Shown here: in pieces, positions 1 through 8,329 of the stretch
Layout: every line of letters starts with the position of its first letter
Numbering within the stretch: position 1 is the stretch's first letter
Source: JAXHUM01 sp034189325
GTDB lineage: Bacteria > Desulfobacterota > DSM-4660 > Desulfatiglandales > Desulfatiglandaceae
Direction of reading: 5' to 3'
NCBI GenBank assembly: GCA_034189325.1
Contig: JAXHUM010000068.1
Location: 1-24,452, forward strand
Length of the DNA stretch: 24,452 bases
Made by a program: the position numbers and the translations under genes
Notes under the pieces: model-generated
What the model was told of the DNA's origin: nothing
The model's database searches: none
What the model saw: the letters and a program-made list of their open reading frames with translations, nothing else

Positions 1-117
1 CGCATGAAATGCGGTATCGGCATCTGCGGTCGGTGCAATATCGGTGACAAGTATGTCTGCAAGGACGGCCCTGTGTTTTCACTCGCCCAGCTTAAAAATA
101 TGCCCGGAGAGTATTAA
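1..117 (+). CDS. FAD/NAD(P)-binding oxidoreductase, [2Fe-2S] C-terminus (partial)
   Basis: This is the last 38 codons of a gene that begins before the window and ends with TAA at 115-117. The visible tail has cysteines at residues 4, 9, 12 and 20, in the arrangement C-x4-C-x2-C-x7-C. That is the [2Fe-2S] ligand set at the C-terminus of the PyrK/AsrB/hydrogenase-gamma flavoprotein family, which passes electrons between NAD(P)H and an iron-sulfur partner. Members of this family often sit beside Hdr genes in sulfate reducers, which fits the neighbourhood. The stop lies 10 bp from the stop of the convergent gene on the minus strand. I see no terminator hairpin between them. The family is clear, but the substrate and exact subunit identity cannot be told from this fragment. 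Confidence 0.75.
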   Translation, partial: RMKCGIGICGRCNIGDKYVCKDGPVFSLAQLKNMPGEY

Positions 118-127
118 GTCCCCCTAT

Positions 128-715
128 CTATATATAAGCTCTTGATACACATATCGCATGTCCTACCTCTCGCCTGATCGCATCCTTGAGATATTGGGAA
201 CAGTATCTACAAAGGCTTGAACAGATTGCGTCGATCGTTTTCAGGCTATCTGAAAAATGCATGAGACATTGTTGATTCATGCAATGCGGAAGGTTGAACA
301 GATGCCCTGTCTCATGGATGACCACCTTGGCTAGTCTATCAAGAATCTGGGCTTGGGATGCCTGGCCCCCGGAAGAGTCCCTCCTCAGCCTAAACATTGA
401 GACGAGGGCATATTTGCCTCCTTCTTGTGCTTGTCCAAAGACGTGGGTGAATACTGGAATGAAAATATCGAAATTGAGAATGCCGATGACTTTGAGGTAA
501 TTACTCAACGGCAGAGATTTGAATCTGTTTAGGATAATGGCCGCGTCGTATTGAGTTCGTCTCTGATCAAATGCATAGGAAGGTTTCTCCAGGGGGCTAA
601 GGATCTCCGTCTCAAGACCGAAAATCCTTTCGATAGAATCTGCTATCGTTTTCAGGGCGACTGGAGGTATTTCACCAAGAGGTATAACTCCGACACATCC
701 CTTTTTCCCAATCAT
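128..715 (-). CDS. Archaemetzincin-like zinc metalloprotease
   Basis: The protein is about 195 residues and carries the archaemetzincin signature near the C-terminus: HETGHLFNLPHC, then CLM five residues later, then C-R-Y-C. The two histidines and glutamate of HExxH plus the third histidine would bind the catalytic zinc. The four following cysteines form the structural zinc site of this family (pattern HExxHxxGxxHCx4CxM...CxxC). One deviation is visible: the usual glycine after HExxHxx is asparagine here, and the last spacer is 16 rather than 17 residues. The open frame extends to a TTG at 745 that would overlap the stop of the NtrC gene by a few bases. The ATG at 715 gives the typical family N-terminus (MIGKKG...VIPLGE), so I chose it, but TTG-745 has a purine-rich stretch upstream and is possible. 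It is probably co-transcribed with the two-component genes upstream. Its cellular substrate is unknown. Confidence 0.8.
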   Translation of the reverse strand: MIGKKGCVGVIPLGEIPPVALKTIADSIERIFGLETEILSPLEKPSYAFDQRRTQYDAAIILNRFKSLPLSNYLKVIGILNFDIFIPVFTHVFGQAQEGGKYALVSMFRLRRDSSGGQASQAQILDRLAKVVIHETGHLFNLPHCMNQQCLMHFSDSLKTIDAICSSLCRYCSQYLKDAIRREVGHAICVSRAYI

Positions 716-741
716 AAAGTAGGGGTTCCACACCGGGTTTA

Positions 742-2085
742 TCAAGGTCTCTCTAGATCATACCGCTTAATCATCTTGTGCAGAGTAACACGATTGATCC
801 CCAGGACCTTCGCAGAATGCGTGATATTCCAGTCATGTTCGTTAAGAACCTGCGTTACATAATCCTTTTCCCTCTCTCTAAGGGTCTGTGACCCATTCAC
901 CTTGAGGGAAGGAAGTTGCAGGAAGGAGAAGTCTTCTACCCTTAGAGTCCTGGATTTGGAGAGGACCACGGCCCGTTCAATGGCGTTTTCCAGTTCCCTG
1001 ATATTGCCGGGCCACTCGTAACCCTTTAGAAATTCCAAGGCCTCGGGGACCACATGATCCACCTGCTTTGTGGTTTCATGGCTGTATTTGTTTAAGAAAT
1101 GCTTGACCAATAGAGGAATGTCTTCCTTTCTTTTTCTGAGCGGTGGAACGTGGAGGATAATCACATTGATTCTGTAGTAAAAATCTTCCCGAAACTTGCC
1201 TTCGGCGACTTCGTGAGCCAAATCACGGCGGGTGGATGAGATAAGCCTGAAATTAGTCTCTATCGGCTCCCTGTCTCCGATTTTAATGATCTTTCTTTCT
1301 TCAAGGACCCGCAAGAGATCGACTTGCATTTTAGGACTGATTTCTCCAATTTCGTCCAGGAACAGAGTCCCCCCCGAGGCAACTTCCAAAAAGCCTTTTC
1401 TGGCCTTGTCGGCCCCTGTAAACGCCCCTTTTTGATGCCCGAAAAGTTCGCTTTCAAGGAGCGTGTCAGGAATCGCGCCACAGTTTATTGCGATAAAAGG
1501 GCCTTTGGACCGAAGGCTTTTTGCGTGGATAGCCTTGGCTATTAATTCCTTTCCGGTTCCTGTTTCACCGGTTATCAAGACGGAGGAGTCGCTTTGAGCA
1601 ACCTCTGGAATAAGCTTAAAGATGGACTGCATGGCCTCGGACTGGCCGATAATATTGTCGAATCGGGTGATCTCTTCCAGCAACCCCTTTATGTACCGGT
1701 ATTTATCCGTTAGCTTTCTCTGGTTGGCGATCTTTTCTATAAGGAGGTTAAGTTGATCCGGTTTGAACGGCTTAAGGAGATAATCGCTCGCTCCGATCTT
1801 CATGGCCTCGACAGCCGACTCAATGGAACCGTATGCCGTGATAATCACGACGGTCGTGTCGGGATATGCCTCTTTGACCTTTCCCAGTAATTCAAGCCCG
1901 TCCATTTCGGGCATCTTGATATCAACAAACATGATATCAAAAGCCACCTCCTCCAGTTTCATTAAGGCCTCCCTACCGGAGGAAGCTGCCTCAACAACAT
2001 GGCCGTATCTTTTAAACCACTGGTAGAGTGATTCTCTAACGATTTTCTCGTCATCGACGATCATGATTCTCATTGTATCGTTCAT
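742..2085 (-). CDS. NtrC-family sigma-54-dependent response regulator
   Basis: The protein is 447 residues, the normal length for this family. An N-terminal receiver domain (about 1-120) has the acidic pair at D11-D12, phospho-acceptor D55 and the conserved K105-P. The central AAA+ domain (about 143-370) has Walker A GETGTGKE at 173-180, the sigma-54 contact loop GAFTGA at 220-225, and Walker B LFLDE ending at 245. The C-terminus is a Fis-type helix-turn-helix. Such proteins activate transcription from sigma-54 promoters once phosphorylated. The gene starts 26 bp after the histidine kinase stop, so the two are a cognate pair. The start at 2085 is preceded by only a weak GAGA. An in-frame ATG at 2073 is an alternative. 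I found no convincing -24/-12 (TGGCAC-N5-TTGC) site in the intergenic regions of the window, so the target is unknown. Confidence 0.95.
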   Translation of the reverse strand: MNDTMRIMIVDDEKIVRESLYQWFKRYGHVVEAASSGREALMKLEEVAFDIMFVDIKMPEMDGLELLGKVKEAYPDTTVVIITAYGSIESAVEAMKIGASDYLLKPFKPDQLNLLIEKIANQRKLTDKYRYIKGLLEEITRFDNIIGQSEAMQSIFKLIPEVAQSDSSVLITGETGTGKELIAKAIHAKSLRSKGPFIAINCGAIPDTLLESELFGHQKGAFTGADKARKGFLEVASGGTLFLDEIGEISPKMQVDLLRVLEERKIIKIGDREPIETNFRLISSTRRDLAHEVAEGKFREDFYYRINVIILHVPPLRKRKEDIPLLVKHFLNKYSHETTKQVDHVVPEALEFLKGYEWPGNIRELENAIERAVVLSKSRTLRVEDFSFLQLPSLKVNGSQTLREREKDYVTQVLNEHDWNITHSAKVLGINRVTLHKMIKRYDLERP

Positions 2086-2111
2086 AAGTTCTCAACCGTT
2101 ATAGAAAAAAG

Positions 2112-3644
2112 TCATCTAAGCGGAAACGACAGCGTGAAGGTGGAACCCTCTCCCATCTTACTCGTAACGTCAAGGTCGCCCTCATGACTTTTTACAACGC
2201 CATATGCAATCGATAGTCCCAGGCCCGTGCCTTCACCCTCAGCCTTTGTAGTAAAAAAAGGATCAAAAATTTGCGTAATGTCTTTTTTGGATATACCGCA
2301 TCCTGTGTCCTTGACAACGACGTGAGCCGATTCTTGTTCGTCGATCCGTTTTAGTTCTATACTTAGTCTGCCGCCGTCAGGCATGGCCTCGATGGCATTG
2401 AAAATCAGATTCAAAAAACATTGCTGGAGATCATTAACATCTCCCCTGATAGTTATTGGCACTTTGGACATTTTGAGGTCCAGTATTATATTCTGGAGTT
2501 CCATCCTGTGCTTCGTCAATTGGATGACCGCATGGAGCACCTCTTTCAAGTCGATGTCCTTTGTTTTATTTTTTGACGCACGGCTGAATGACAGCAGCCC
2601 TGAAACAATTTGTCCGCAACGTTCAAGTTCATTATGCATGAGTGATAGGTATTCTCGGAATTGGCGTAATTCATCCAATGAAGGGTTGTCTTCGTTCATT
2701 ATTGACTGCATCAAACCGCAGAACGTCAGCAGTCCTTGAATAGGATTGTTGATTTCATGGACACAACTGGCAGAGAGTTTGCCGAGAGAGATAAGGCGAT
2801 CTTCGTGAACGAGTTTACTGATATCCGTTTTCAGTTCTCTCAGCCTCGTTTCCCAACGGGTGTTGAGCTCTTCAGTGACGTCCCTCCAGATCTCAACAAC
2901 ACGACTTATCTTTCCTCCAGGGCTTCCAACCGGATAGGTCTCGAGATCACAGTATGTCTGGATGCCCTCTCCAATGGTATGTTCATGTATAACATGGGCG
3001 GATTCCCCTGTTCTTAAGGTCTCTATCAGTGGACATCCCATTTCCGGCTGCCATTGAGAACAGGGAGAAGAAAATCCATGAGTAACTTCATAACAGTGGC
3101 TGTTAATCACCTCCTCTCTGGGCTTGTTGACGGCTTTCAGGTAGGCCTCATTGGCCTCCACAATGGTGAAATCGGGGTTTAGGACTACGATTCGTTCATG
3201 GGACTGTTGCATCAAGAACTCAGTCACCATTTTTTCTTGGACCATTTCCTGCTTTATTGATTTTAGGTTCTGACTAACAGAAAAGAAGTTCTGAATTACT
3301 TTAACGACGCTATGATCAAGGATCCATAAGCCGGTTGGCATTAGGCGTACAAGTTCGCCCACGATGTTTCGATTACCTGCCAGTTCGATCAAACCACTGA
3401 GGTCTTTTATTTTGAGAAGATCCCGATAGTCTTGCGTCGTATAAATACCCATTTCTCTGGCCAGTGTTATTCCCACAGCCTCGGAATGGATATCACAGAC
3501 GCCGACTATACGAATATCTAGATAAGGAATCGTCTGTCGCCCAAGCTGTTGAAGAAACGACTTGCATCGCTCACCTCCCCCAACAATAGCCAGGTTGAGT
3601 TTTATCTGTTCGGGATGATCATTGTTCAATGGCTTTTTGGACAT
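2112..3644 (-). CDS. PAS histidine kinase with N-terminal NAD-binding-like domain
   Basis: With the start at 3644 the protein is 510 residues. Residues about 15-118 look like a Gfo/Idh/MocA-type Rossmann fold: a strand ending in VGGGER (21-26), a second strand ending in CD with acidic D51, and a DYRDLL segment, as in NAD(P)-binding domains. A PAS domain follows (about 146-258) with cysteines 184, 195 and 204. The dimerisation domain has catalytic H296 (VHEINNP), and the ATPase domain has N-box NLIFNAIEAM, G1 DTGCGIS and G2 GTGLGLS. No membrane segment is visible, so it should be cytosolic. It is followed 26 bp later by its likely partner, the NtrC-type regulator. The frame is open up to 3758, but an intrinsic terminator at 3717-3747 lies inside that extension, so I prefer the ATG at 3644, although its Shine-Dalgarno is weak. 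Sensing of NAD(H) state is an inference from the fold. Confidence 0.9.
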   Translation of the reverse strand: MSKKPLNNDHPEQIKLNLAIVGGGERCKSFLQQLGRQTIPYLDIRIVGVCDIHSEAVGITLAREMGIYTTQDYRDLLKIKDLSGLIELAGNRNIVGELVRLMPTGLWILDHSVVKVIQNFFSVSQNLKSIKQEMVQEKMVTEFLMQQSHERIVVLNPDFTIVEANEAYLKAVNKPREEVINSHCYEVTHGFSSPCSQWQPEMGCPLIETLRTGESAHVIHEHTIGEGIQTYCDLETYPVGSPGGKISRVVEIWRDVTEELNTRWETRLRELKTDISKLVHEDRLISLGKLSASCVHEINNPIQGLLTFCGLMQSIMNEDNPSLDELRQFREYLSLMHNELERCGQIVSGLLSFSRASKNKTKDIDLKEVLHAVIQLTKHRMELQNIILDLKMSKVPITIRGDVNDLQQCFLNLIFNAIEAMPDGGRLSIELKRIDEQESAHVVVKDTGCGISKKDITQIFDPFFTTKAEGEGTGLGLSIAYGVVKSHEGDLDVTSKMGEGSTFTLSFPLR

Positions 3645-3716
3645 GATAGGCAACCCTGGGCATGCTCTCTTTCCCGTTTGGTAAGATGTCGCGATAGACA
3701 CTAGGAAACCATAACC

Positions 3717-3747
3717 AAAAAAGGCCCTCACGTCAAGCCAAGGGCCT
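3717..3747 (-). terminator. Intrinsic terminator after mvhD
   Basis: On the minus strand a perfect 7-bp stem, AGGCCCT paired with AGGGCCT, encloses a 12-nt loop and is followed by six T residues. It lies 27 bp past the mvhD stop, so it should end the Cys-repeat-hdrA-mvhD transcript. It also separates that unit from the kinase gene that follows. Confidence 0.8.
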
Positions 3748-3774
3748 GTCTTAACCATAATTTGTCAAGGCCTT

Positions 3775-4533
3775 CTATGCAGCGAGGCTGACAAACTTCG
3801 GAGTCGTGCCGTCGTACTCCTGGAACTGAGCCTTGTTATGCCTCTCCAGATTACCCAACCGAAGGGAAACCGTATAGACCGGAAAGCCGGTCTCAAATGC
3901 AATCTCTCTGACCGATTGCGGCCCTACTTTCAAGACTTCCAAGATCAATGCTTCTTCGTATTCTTCTTCCACGCTCTTACGGATAAGTTCCTGATAATCA
4001 TCCTCATCAAGTTTTTCACCATAGACATTTCCCTTTTCAGTCAGGGCCATCTCCATTCCCGTCAACCATCGTAGACGAGGTGACATAAGGGCTCTCTCAA
4101 CGGCATCCAGTTCCAGTTTATACTGTTCGGGATTAAAAGGGCCTAACAGGCATGTCTGCTTTGTGAAGGCAGCTACATAATCGGCAAAGAGCTGGCCCTC
4201 GGAAGCGCTGACCCATTTCAGACACACACGGTCTTTTCCGATTCCTGAAATATCCAGCAACTCCCCCACGATTTTCATTGCCTTGGATGCATGAACATTA
4301 CCATCCTGGTAATGGCATTCACCGATGTGTCATCCAGATACAAAGACACTATCAAATCCGTTTTTTAGCCCTTTTGCCACATAAACGGGATCCACACGGC
4401 CTGAGCACATCGTCCGGATGACCCTGATCGTAGGTGGGTATTGGACCCTTGATACACCCGCCAGGTCGGCACCTGCGTATGCGCACCAGTTACAGAGAAA
4501 CGCCAGAATATTCGGTTGAAATTCTATCTCCAT
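3775..4533 (-). CDS. mvhD: MvhD-like hydrogenase/Hdr iron-sulfur subunit, selenoprotein
   Basis: MvhD proteins carry a [2Fe-2S] cluster and pass electrons from a donor (hydrogenase, formate dehydrogenase, MetFV) to HdrA. Two open frames, 4533-4330 and 4278-3775, are one reading frame interrupted only by TGA at 4332-4330. Read through as Sec, the product is 252 residues with C14, C17, C43, U68 and C73. The local motif is G-U-H-I-G-E-C-H-Y, where family members have GCxxGDCHY. The MvhD paralogue at 14390 has Cys at the same residue number, 68, with no gap. A hairpin fitting a bacterial SECIS follows the TGA. The start has an excellent Shine-Dalgarno (AAAGGAG, 7-nt spacer) 53 bp after hdrA. Residues about 145-252 are an extension not present in the 148-residue paralogue: a charged stretch, then a winged-helix-like segment. 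Sec-containing VhuD is known in methanococci, which supports the assignment. Confidence 0.88.
4293..4320 (-). promoter_or_regulatory. Predicted bacterial SECIS element in mvhD
   Basis: Counting the U of UGA as 1, nucleotides 19-25 (CAUUACC) pair perfectly with 31-37 (GGUAAUG) around a 5-nt loop, AGGAU. Nucleotides 13-15 (GAA) pair with 38-40 (UUC) below a 5' bulge, UGC (16-18). The loop carries GG and the bulge starts with U at position 16, close to the bulged U17 of the E. coli fdhF SECIS. Distance to the loop is within the range accepted for bacterial elements that bind SelB. Confidence 0.75.
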
Positions 4534-4586
4534 TCTTGTACTCCTTTCTCCAGTTTGACCCTTGACAACTTATCGTCGTGTGCTGC

Positions 4587-7500
4587 CTAAGGGTTCTCCC
4601 CCCGCAAGAACGTCTGGACTAGTTTGTCCCAACCGATCTCGGGAAAATGACCGAAAAGGTCGCCAATAGGCTCACCTCCTGTTGCAGCCAATCTTTCGTA
4701 CTCCGGTCCGATAAGCTTCATAAGCTTTTTATTTTCCTCCTCCATCCAACTGATACTCTGTTGGCCTAAAAATAGCTGTTTGAGGTCCAGTGAGACGTCA
4801 GCCGCTTCCACGATGAGAAGCCAGCCCTCTTTGTATGGATCACTATGAATGACATCGGGGTTTCTCATCGCTTTTTTATTGACGTCAAACACCGTTCCAG
4901 TAACAGGAGTCAGGAATTCCGCCCTGTAGCCGTTACGAGCCATAACAATGCCTCTCTCATGTTGTTTCAATTTCGTCCCTATGGTGGGGAGGAACATCTT
5001 GCTTGCCTGCCCAAGTATCTTCATAATAAAATCATCCACACCGATCTTGAGCCGACCTCCCTTTTCGAGATGCACCCAGCTGTGGCCGAAGTGATAGTAG
5101 TAATCGTGAGCGACTTGATAACCCTGGACGGAAGCGTAGAATTGTTCCTGCTCTTTTGTGAGAAGCTGTTTGGCATTTAAGGCGTTTTCACCACCTGCTT
5201 GAATAGCTGCAAAGATCTCCTGGTCACGGAAATGCATCATATCGATCGCCTTCTGTGGGCAATTGGCAGCGCAGATTCCGCAGCCTTTGCACAGCGGGGA
5301 GAGATTCTCCGCATGGTAGCCTTCATCTGTTGACTTTACAATTCTTATTGCCCCAAAAGGACAAGATGCCTCACACAGTCCGCAGCCGATGCATCTCTCC
5401 TGGTTGACCACCGAGACAATCGGTTCGCCTTCAACATACTCCTGAACAAGCACATTTGCCGCACGAGCAGCCGCTGCCTGGGCCTGGGCAATGGATTCAT
5501 CAATCGGTTTTGGATAGTGCGCGGTTCCACAGACAAACACGCCATCGGTTGTAAAATCCACCGGCCGCAACTTGGCATGGGCCTCCATGAAAAACCCATC
5601 ATTCGTCACCGGGATTTTGAAGAGCTTCGAGAGAGTCTTCTGTCCGCTTGTAGTAATCGCAGTAAAGAGATTTAGAAAATCCACATCGACTTTTAAGGGA
5701 ACGTCAAGAATGTCGTCTTTGACGGTTATCTGGAGCTTTTGTTTACCGTTTATCAGACATTGCTCCACTTCCGGCTTTGTTTCCAGTGAATAACGAATAA
5801 ATATCACTCCAAGTTCCCGTGCCTCGCGGTAGAGAGCTTCTCTTTGTCCGTAGGTCCTTATGTCGCGACACAGAATGTAAACGTCTAGATCTGGCTTCCT
5901 TTTCTTTAAGGCAATAGCTTGCTGGACAGAGGAAGTGCAACAGATTTTCGAGCAGTAGGGATGTTCCGGCTCCCGTGAACCGACACACTGGATAAATGCA
6001 ATGGCTTCGGCATTCTCCAGCTTTTCCGGCTCTTTTTCAAAAAGGTCTTCCAATTCGTGCCAACTTGTCACCCTATCCGTTTCGCCATACCCATACTCTT
6101 TGGTCTTAGAGGGCTGAGCCCCAGTAGCCAAAACAACTGCTCCGTGCCGTAGTTCCCTTTGGACTCCTTTTGTCTCAATGGTTGTTATAAAATTTCCCAC
6201 ATACCCGCTCACATCGGTAATATGAGTATCCACAAATAGTTCAATATTGTCGTGGGTCAAAACTCGTTCGATGAGTTCTGCCAAGTGCTCGGCAACATCT
6301 TCGCCCTTCCAGGTATACCTGATATTGCTGCAGTATCCACCCAGTTCGTTGTTCTGCTCAATCAAATAGGTATGATAACCCTGGTCGGCTAGATTCAATG
6401 CGGCGTTCATACCTGCAATGCCACCACCGATGACCATGGCATTGTGATTGACTTCCAACTTCATCTGTCTTATCGGCTCGTAGAGGGCCACTTTGGCCAC
6501 GGCCATACGGACAAGATCTTTTGCCTTTTGAGTGGCTTCTTCCGGATATTTCTGATGTACCCATGCATCCTGATCACGAATATTGGTGAATTCAAGAAGG
6601 TAGCGGTTCAATCCGGCATCCCGAATAGTCTCTTGCAACAGTGGTTCGTGGGTACGGGGTGAGCAGGCGGCGACGACAACACGGTTAAGGTTTTGTTCGT
6701 TTATAGCCTCGCGGATTAACTGCTGCGTATCTTGACTACAGGTAAACATATTATCAGTCACATAAACGACTTCGGGAAGCGTCCTGGCATAATCGCATAC
6801 AGCGGGTACATCCACTATTCCACCAATGTTAATCCCGCAATGACATATGAAAACACCTATTCTGGGAATATCACCCGAGACATCTCTTTCCTGGGGATAT
6901 TCTTTCTTGCGGATGACCGTGGAGCGCGAATCGGCCAACAACGCGGCCGAAGCTGAGGAGGCTGCTGATCCTTCCATTACAGATTGGGGGATGTCCTTGG
7001 GGCCACTGAAAGCGCCACTGACAAAAACACCTGGACGGGATGTTTCGACAGGTCTGAAAGAATCGGTCGTAGCAAAACCGTCAAGGTCTAACGTGACCCC
7101 AATCTTTTCTGCAAGCTTACGTGTGTTTTCAGGGATCTCCAGACCTACTGAAAGCACCACCAGGTTGAAGATCTCGTTCTGTATGACACCCCCCTCGTCA
7201 ACGTATCTAAGCCTTAAATCATCAGATCGCAACTCCGCCGGTTCTATGCTATGAATTCGCGAATGTATGAAACGAACGCCCTCTTTTTTCTTGGCCCTAT
7301 TATAGTATTGGTCAAATTCTTTTCCATGGGCCCGTATATCCATGTAGAAAATTGCCGTATCAAGATCATCGCCCATATGTTCCTTGGCGATAACCGCCTC
7401 CTTGATGCTGTACATGCAACAGACACCGGAGCAGTATTGGTGCTTATCCGAATCCTCCTGGCGTGAACCCACGCATTGTATCCATGCAATTTTCTGAGGT

Positions 7501-8234
7501 TCTTTATGGTCCGACGGCCTTGTTAAATGTCCCTGAAAAGGCCCTGTAGAACTTAAAATACGTTCAAACTCCATACTTGTTATTACATTCGGAAACGAGG
7601 TATAGCCATATTCTTTTAGCGATGAAGGATCAATCGTTTTTGATCCTACAGTGAGAAGGATGGATCCAACGTCAATTTCGAGACGCTTCTCCTTTTGAGA
7701 AAAATCTATGGCGCCGGCAGGACAGAATTTTTCACATGCCTTGCATTTCCCTTTTTCAAAATAGATACAGTGATCTTCATCAATGAGGTATTTGAGCGGC
7801 ACGGCCTGAGAATAGGGCACATATATGGCCTTACGGTTAGATAGGCCCTCATTATATTCATCCTCAACCTTACGGGGGCATTTAGTGGCGCAGATGCCGC
7901 AGGCAATACATTTTTCCATGTCTACATAACGGGGTCGCTCCTTTAAAATACACTTGAAATGTCCTGCAGAACCTTCTACGCTTTCTACATCCGTCAAGGT
8001 ATGGAGTTGAATATTCAGATTCCGGCCGACCTCGACCAGTTTAGGAGAAACAATTCACATAGCGCAATCATTGGTGGGAAATGTTTTGTCAAGAGCGCTC
8101 ATTACCCCGCCGATGGCGGGATTTTTTTCGACCAAGTGAACGAAGTATCCTAAGTTGGTAAGATCCAGAGCGGCTTGTATCCCGGCAATTCCCCCACCGA
8201 TCACCATAACAGATCCTATAGTTTTATCGACCAT
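4587..8234 (-). CDS. hdrA: Double HdrA with GcvH-like tail, selenoprotein
   Basis: HdrA is the FAD-binding subunit that collects or bifurcates electrons in Hdr complexes. The frame is continuous from ATG 8234 (AAGGAG Shine-Dalgarno, 6-nt spacer) to the stop at 4587 except for TGA at 8057-8055. Read as Sec it gives 1215 residues. The dinucleotide-binding motif GGGIAG is at 13-18 and FPTNDCAMU ends at U60. The Cys homologue at 11355 has FPTNNCDLC at the equivalent place, C64. Two intact ferredoxin motifs begin at C109. A second HdrA unit follows with its own N-terminal CxCG domain and GGGIAG motif, then two more [4Fe-4S] motifs. From about 1045 there is a GcvH-like domain and a 50-residue tail shared with the upstream gene. 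The lipoyl-lysine position of GcvH is glycine here. Starting at the next ATG, 7997, would delete the FAD motif, so I reject that start. Sec at this site is known in methanococcal HdrA. Confidence 0.9.
8022..8039 (-). promoter_or_regulatory. Predicted bacterial SECIS element in hdrA
   Basis: Counting the U of UGA as 1, nucleotides 19-24 (CUGGUC) pair with 31-36 (GGCCGG), using two G-U pairs, around a 6-nt loop, GAGGUC (25-30). The loop contains GGUC, as does the apical loop of the E. coli fdhF SECIS, and it sits at the same distance from UGA as the loop in the mvhD element downstream. Pairing below the stem is not obvious, so this hairpin is weaker than the mvhD one. Confidence 0.65.
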
Positions 8235-8329
8235 GGCACACTCCTTAAAATAGATAAAAATTCCTCATTAACTTTCATGAGACAAGCTTTTCCTTAGACA
8301 TCATCGAGTTGTCCTGACTTTGCAAAATA

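Noticed and set aside
3775..4533. mvhD as a pseudogene or frameshifted pair of fragments.
   Set aside because: Both parts are in the same frame, the only interruption is UGA at a conserved Cys position, and a SECIS-like hairpin follows.
4820..5120. Lipoylation site in the GcvH-like tail of HdrA.
   Set aside because: Ungapped alignment places Gly, not Lys, at the modified position, and the nearest basic residue is Arg.
7997..8234. hdrA starting at 7997 as an N-terminally truncated protein.
   Set aside because: The upstream 79 codons encode the FAD motif in frame, have a strong Shine-Dalgarno and are interrupted only by a UGA at a known Sec site.
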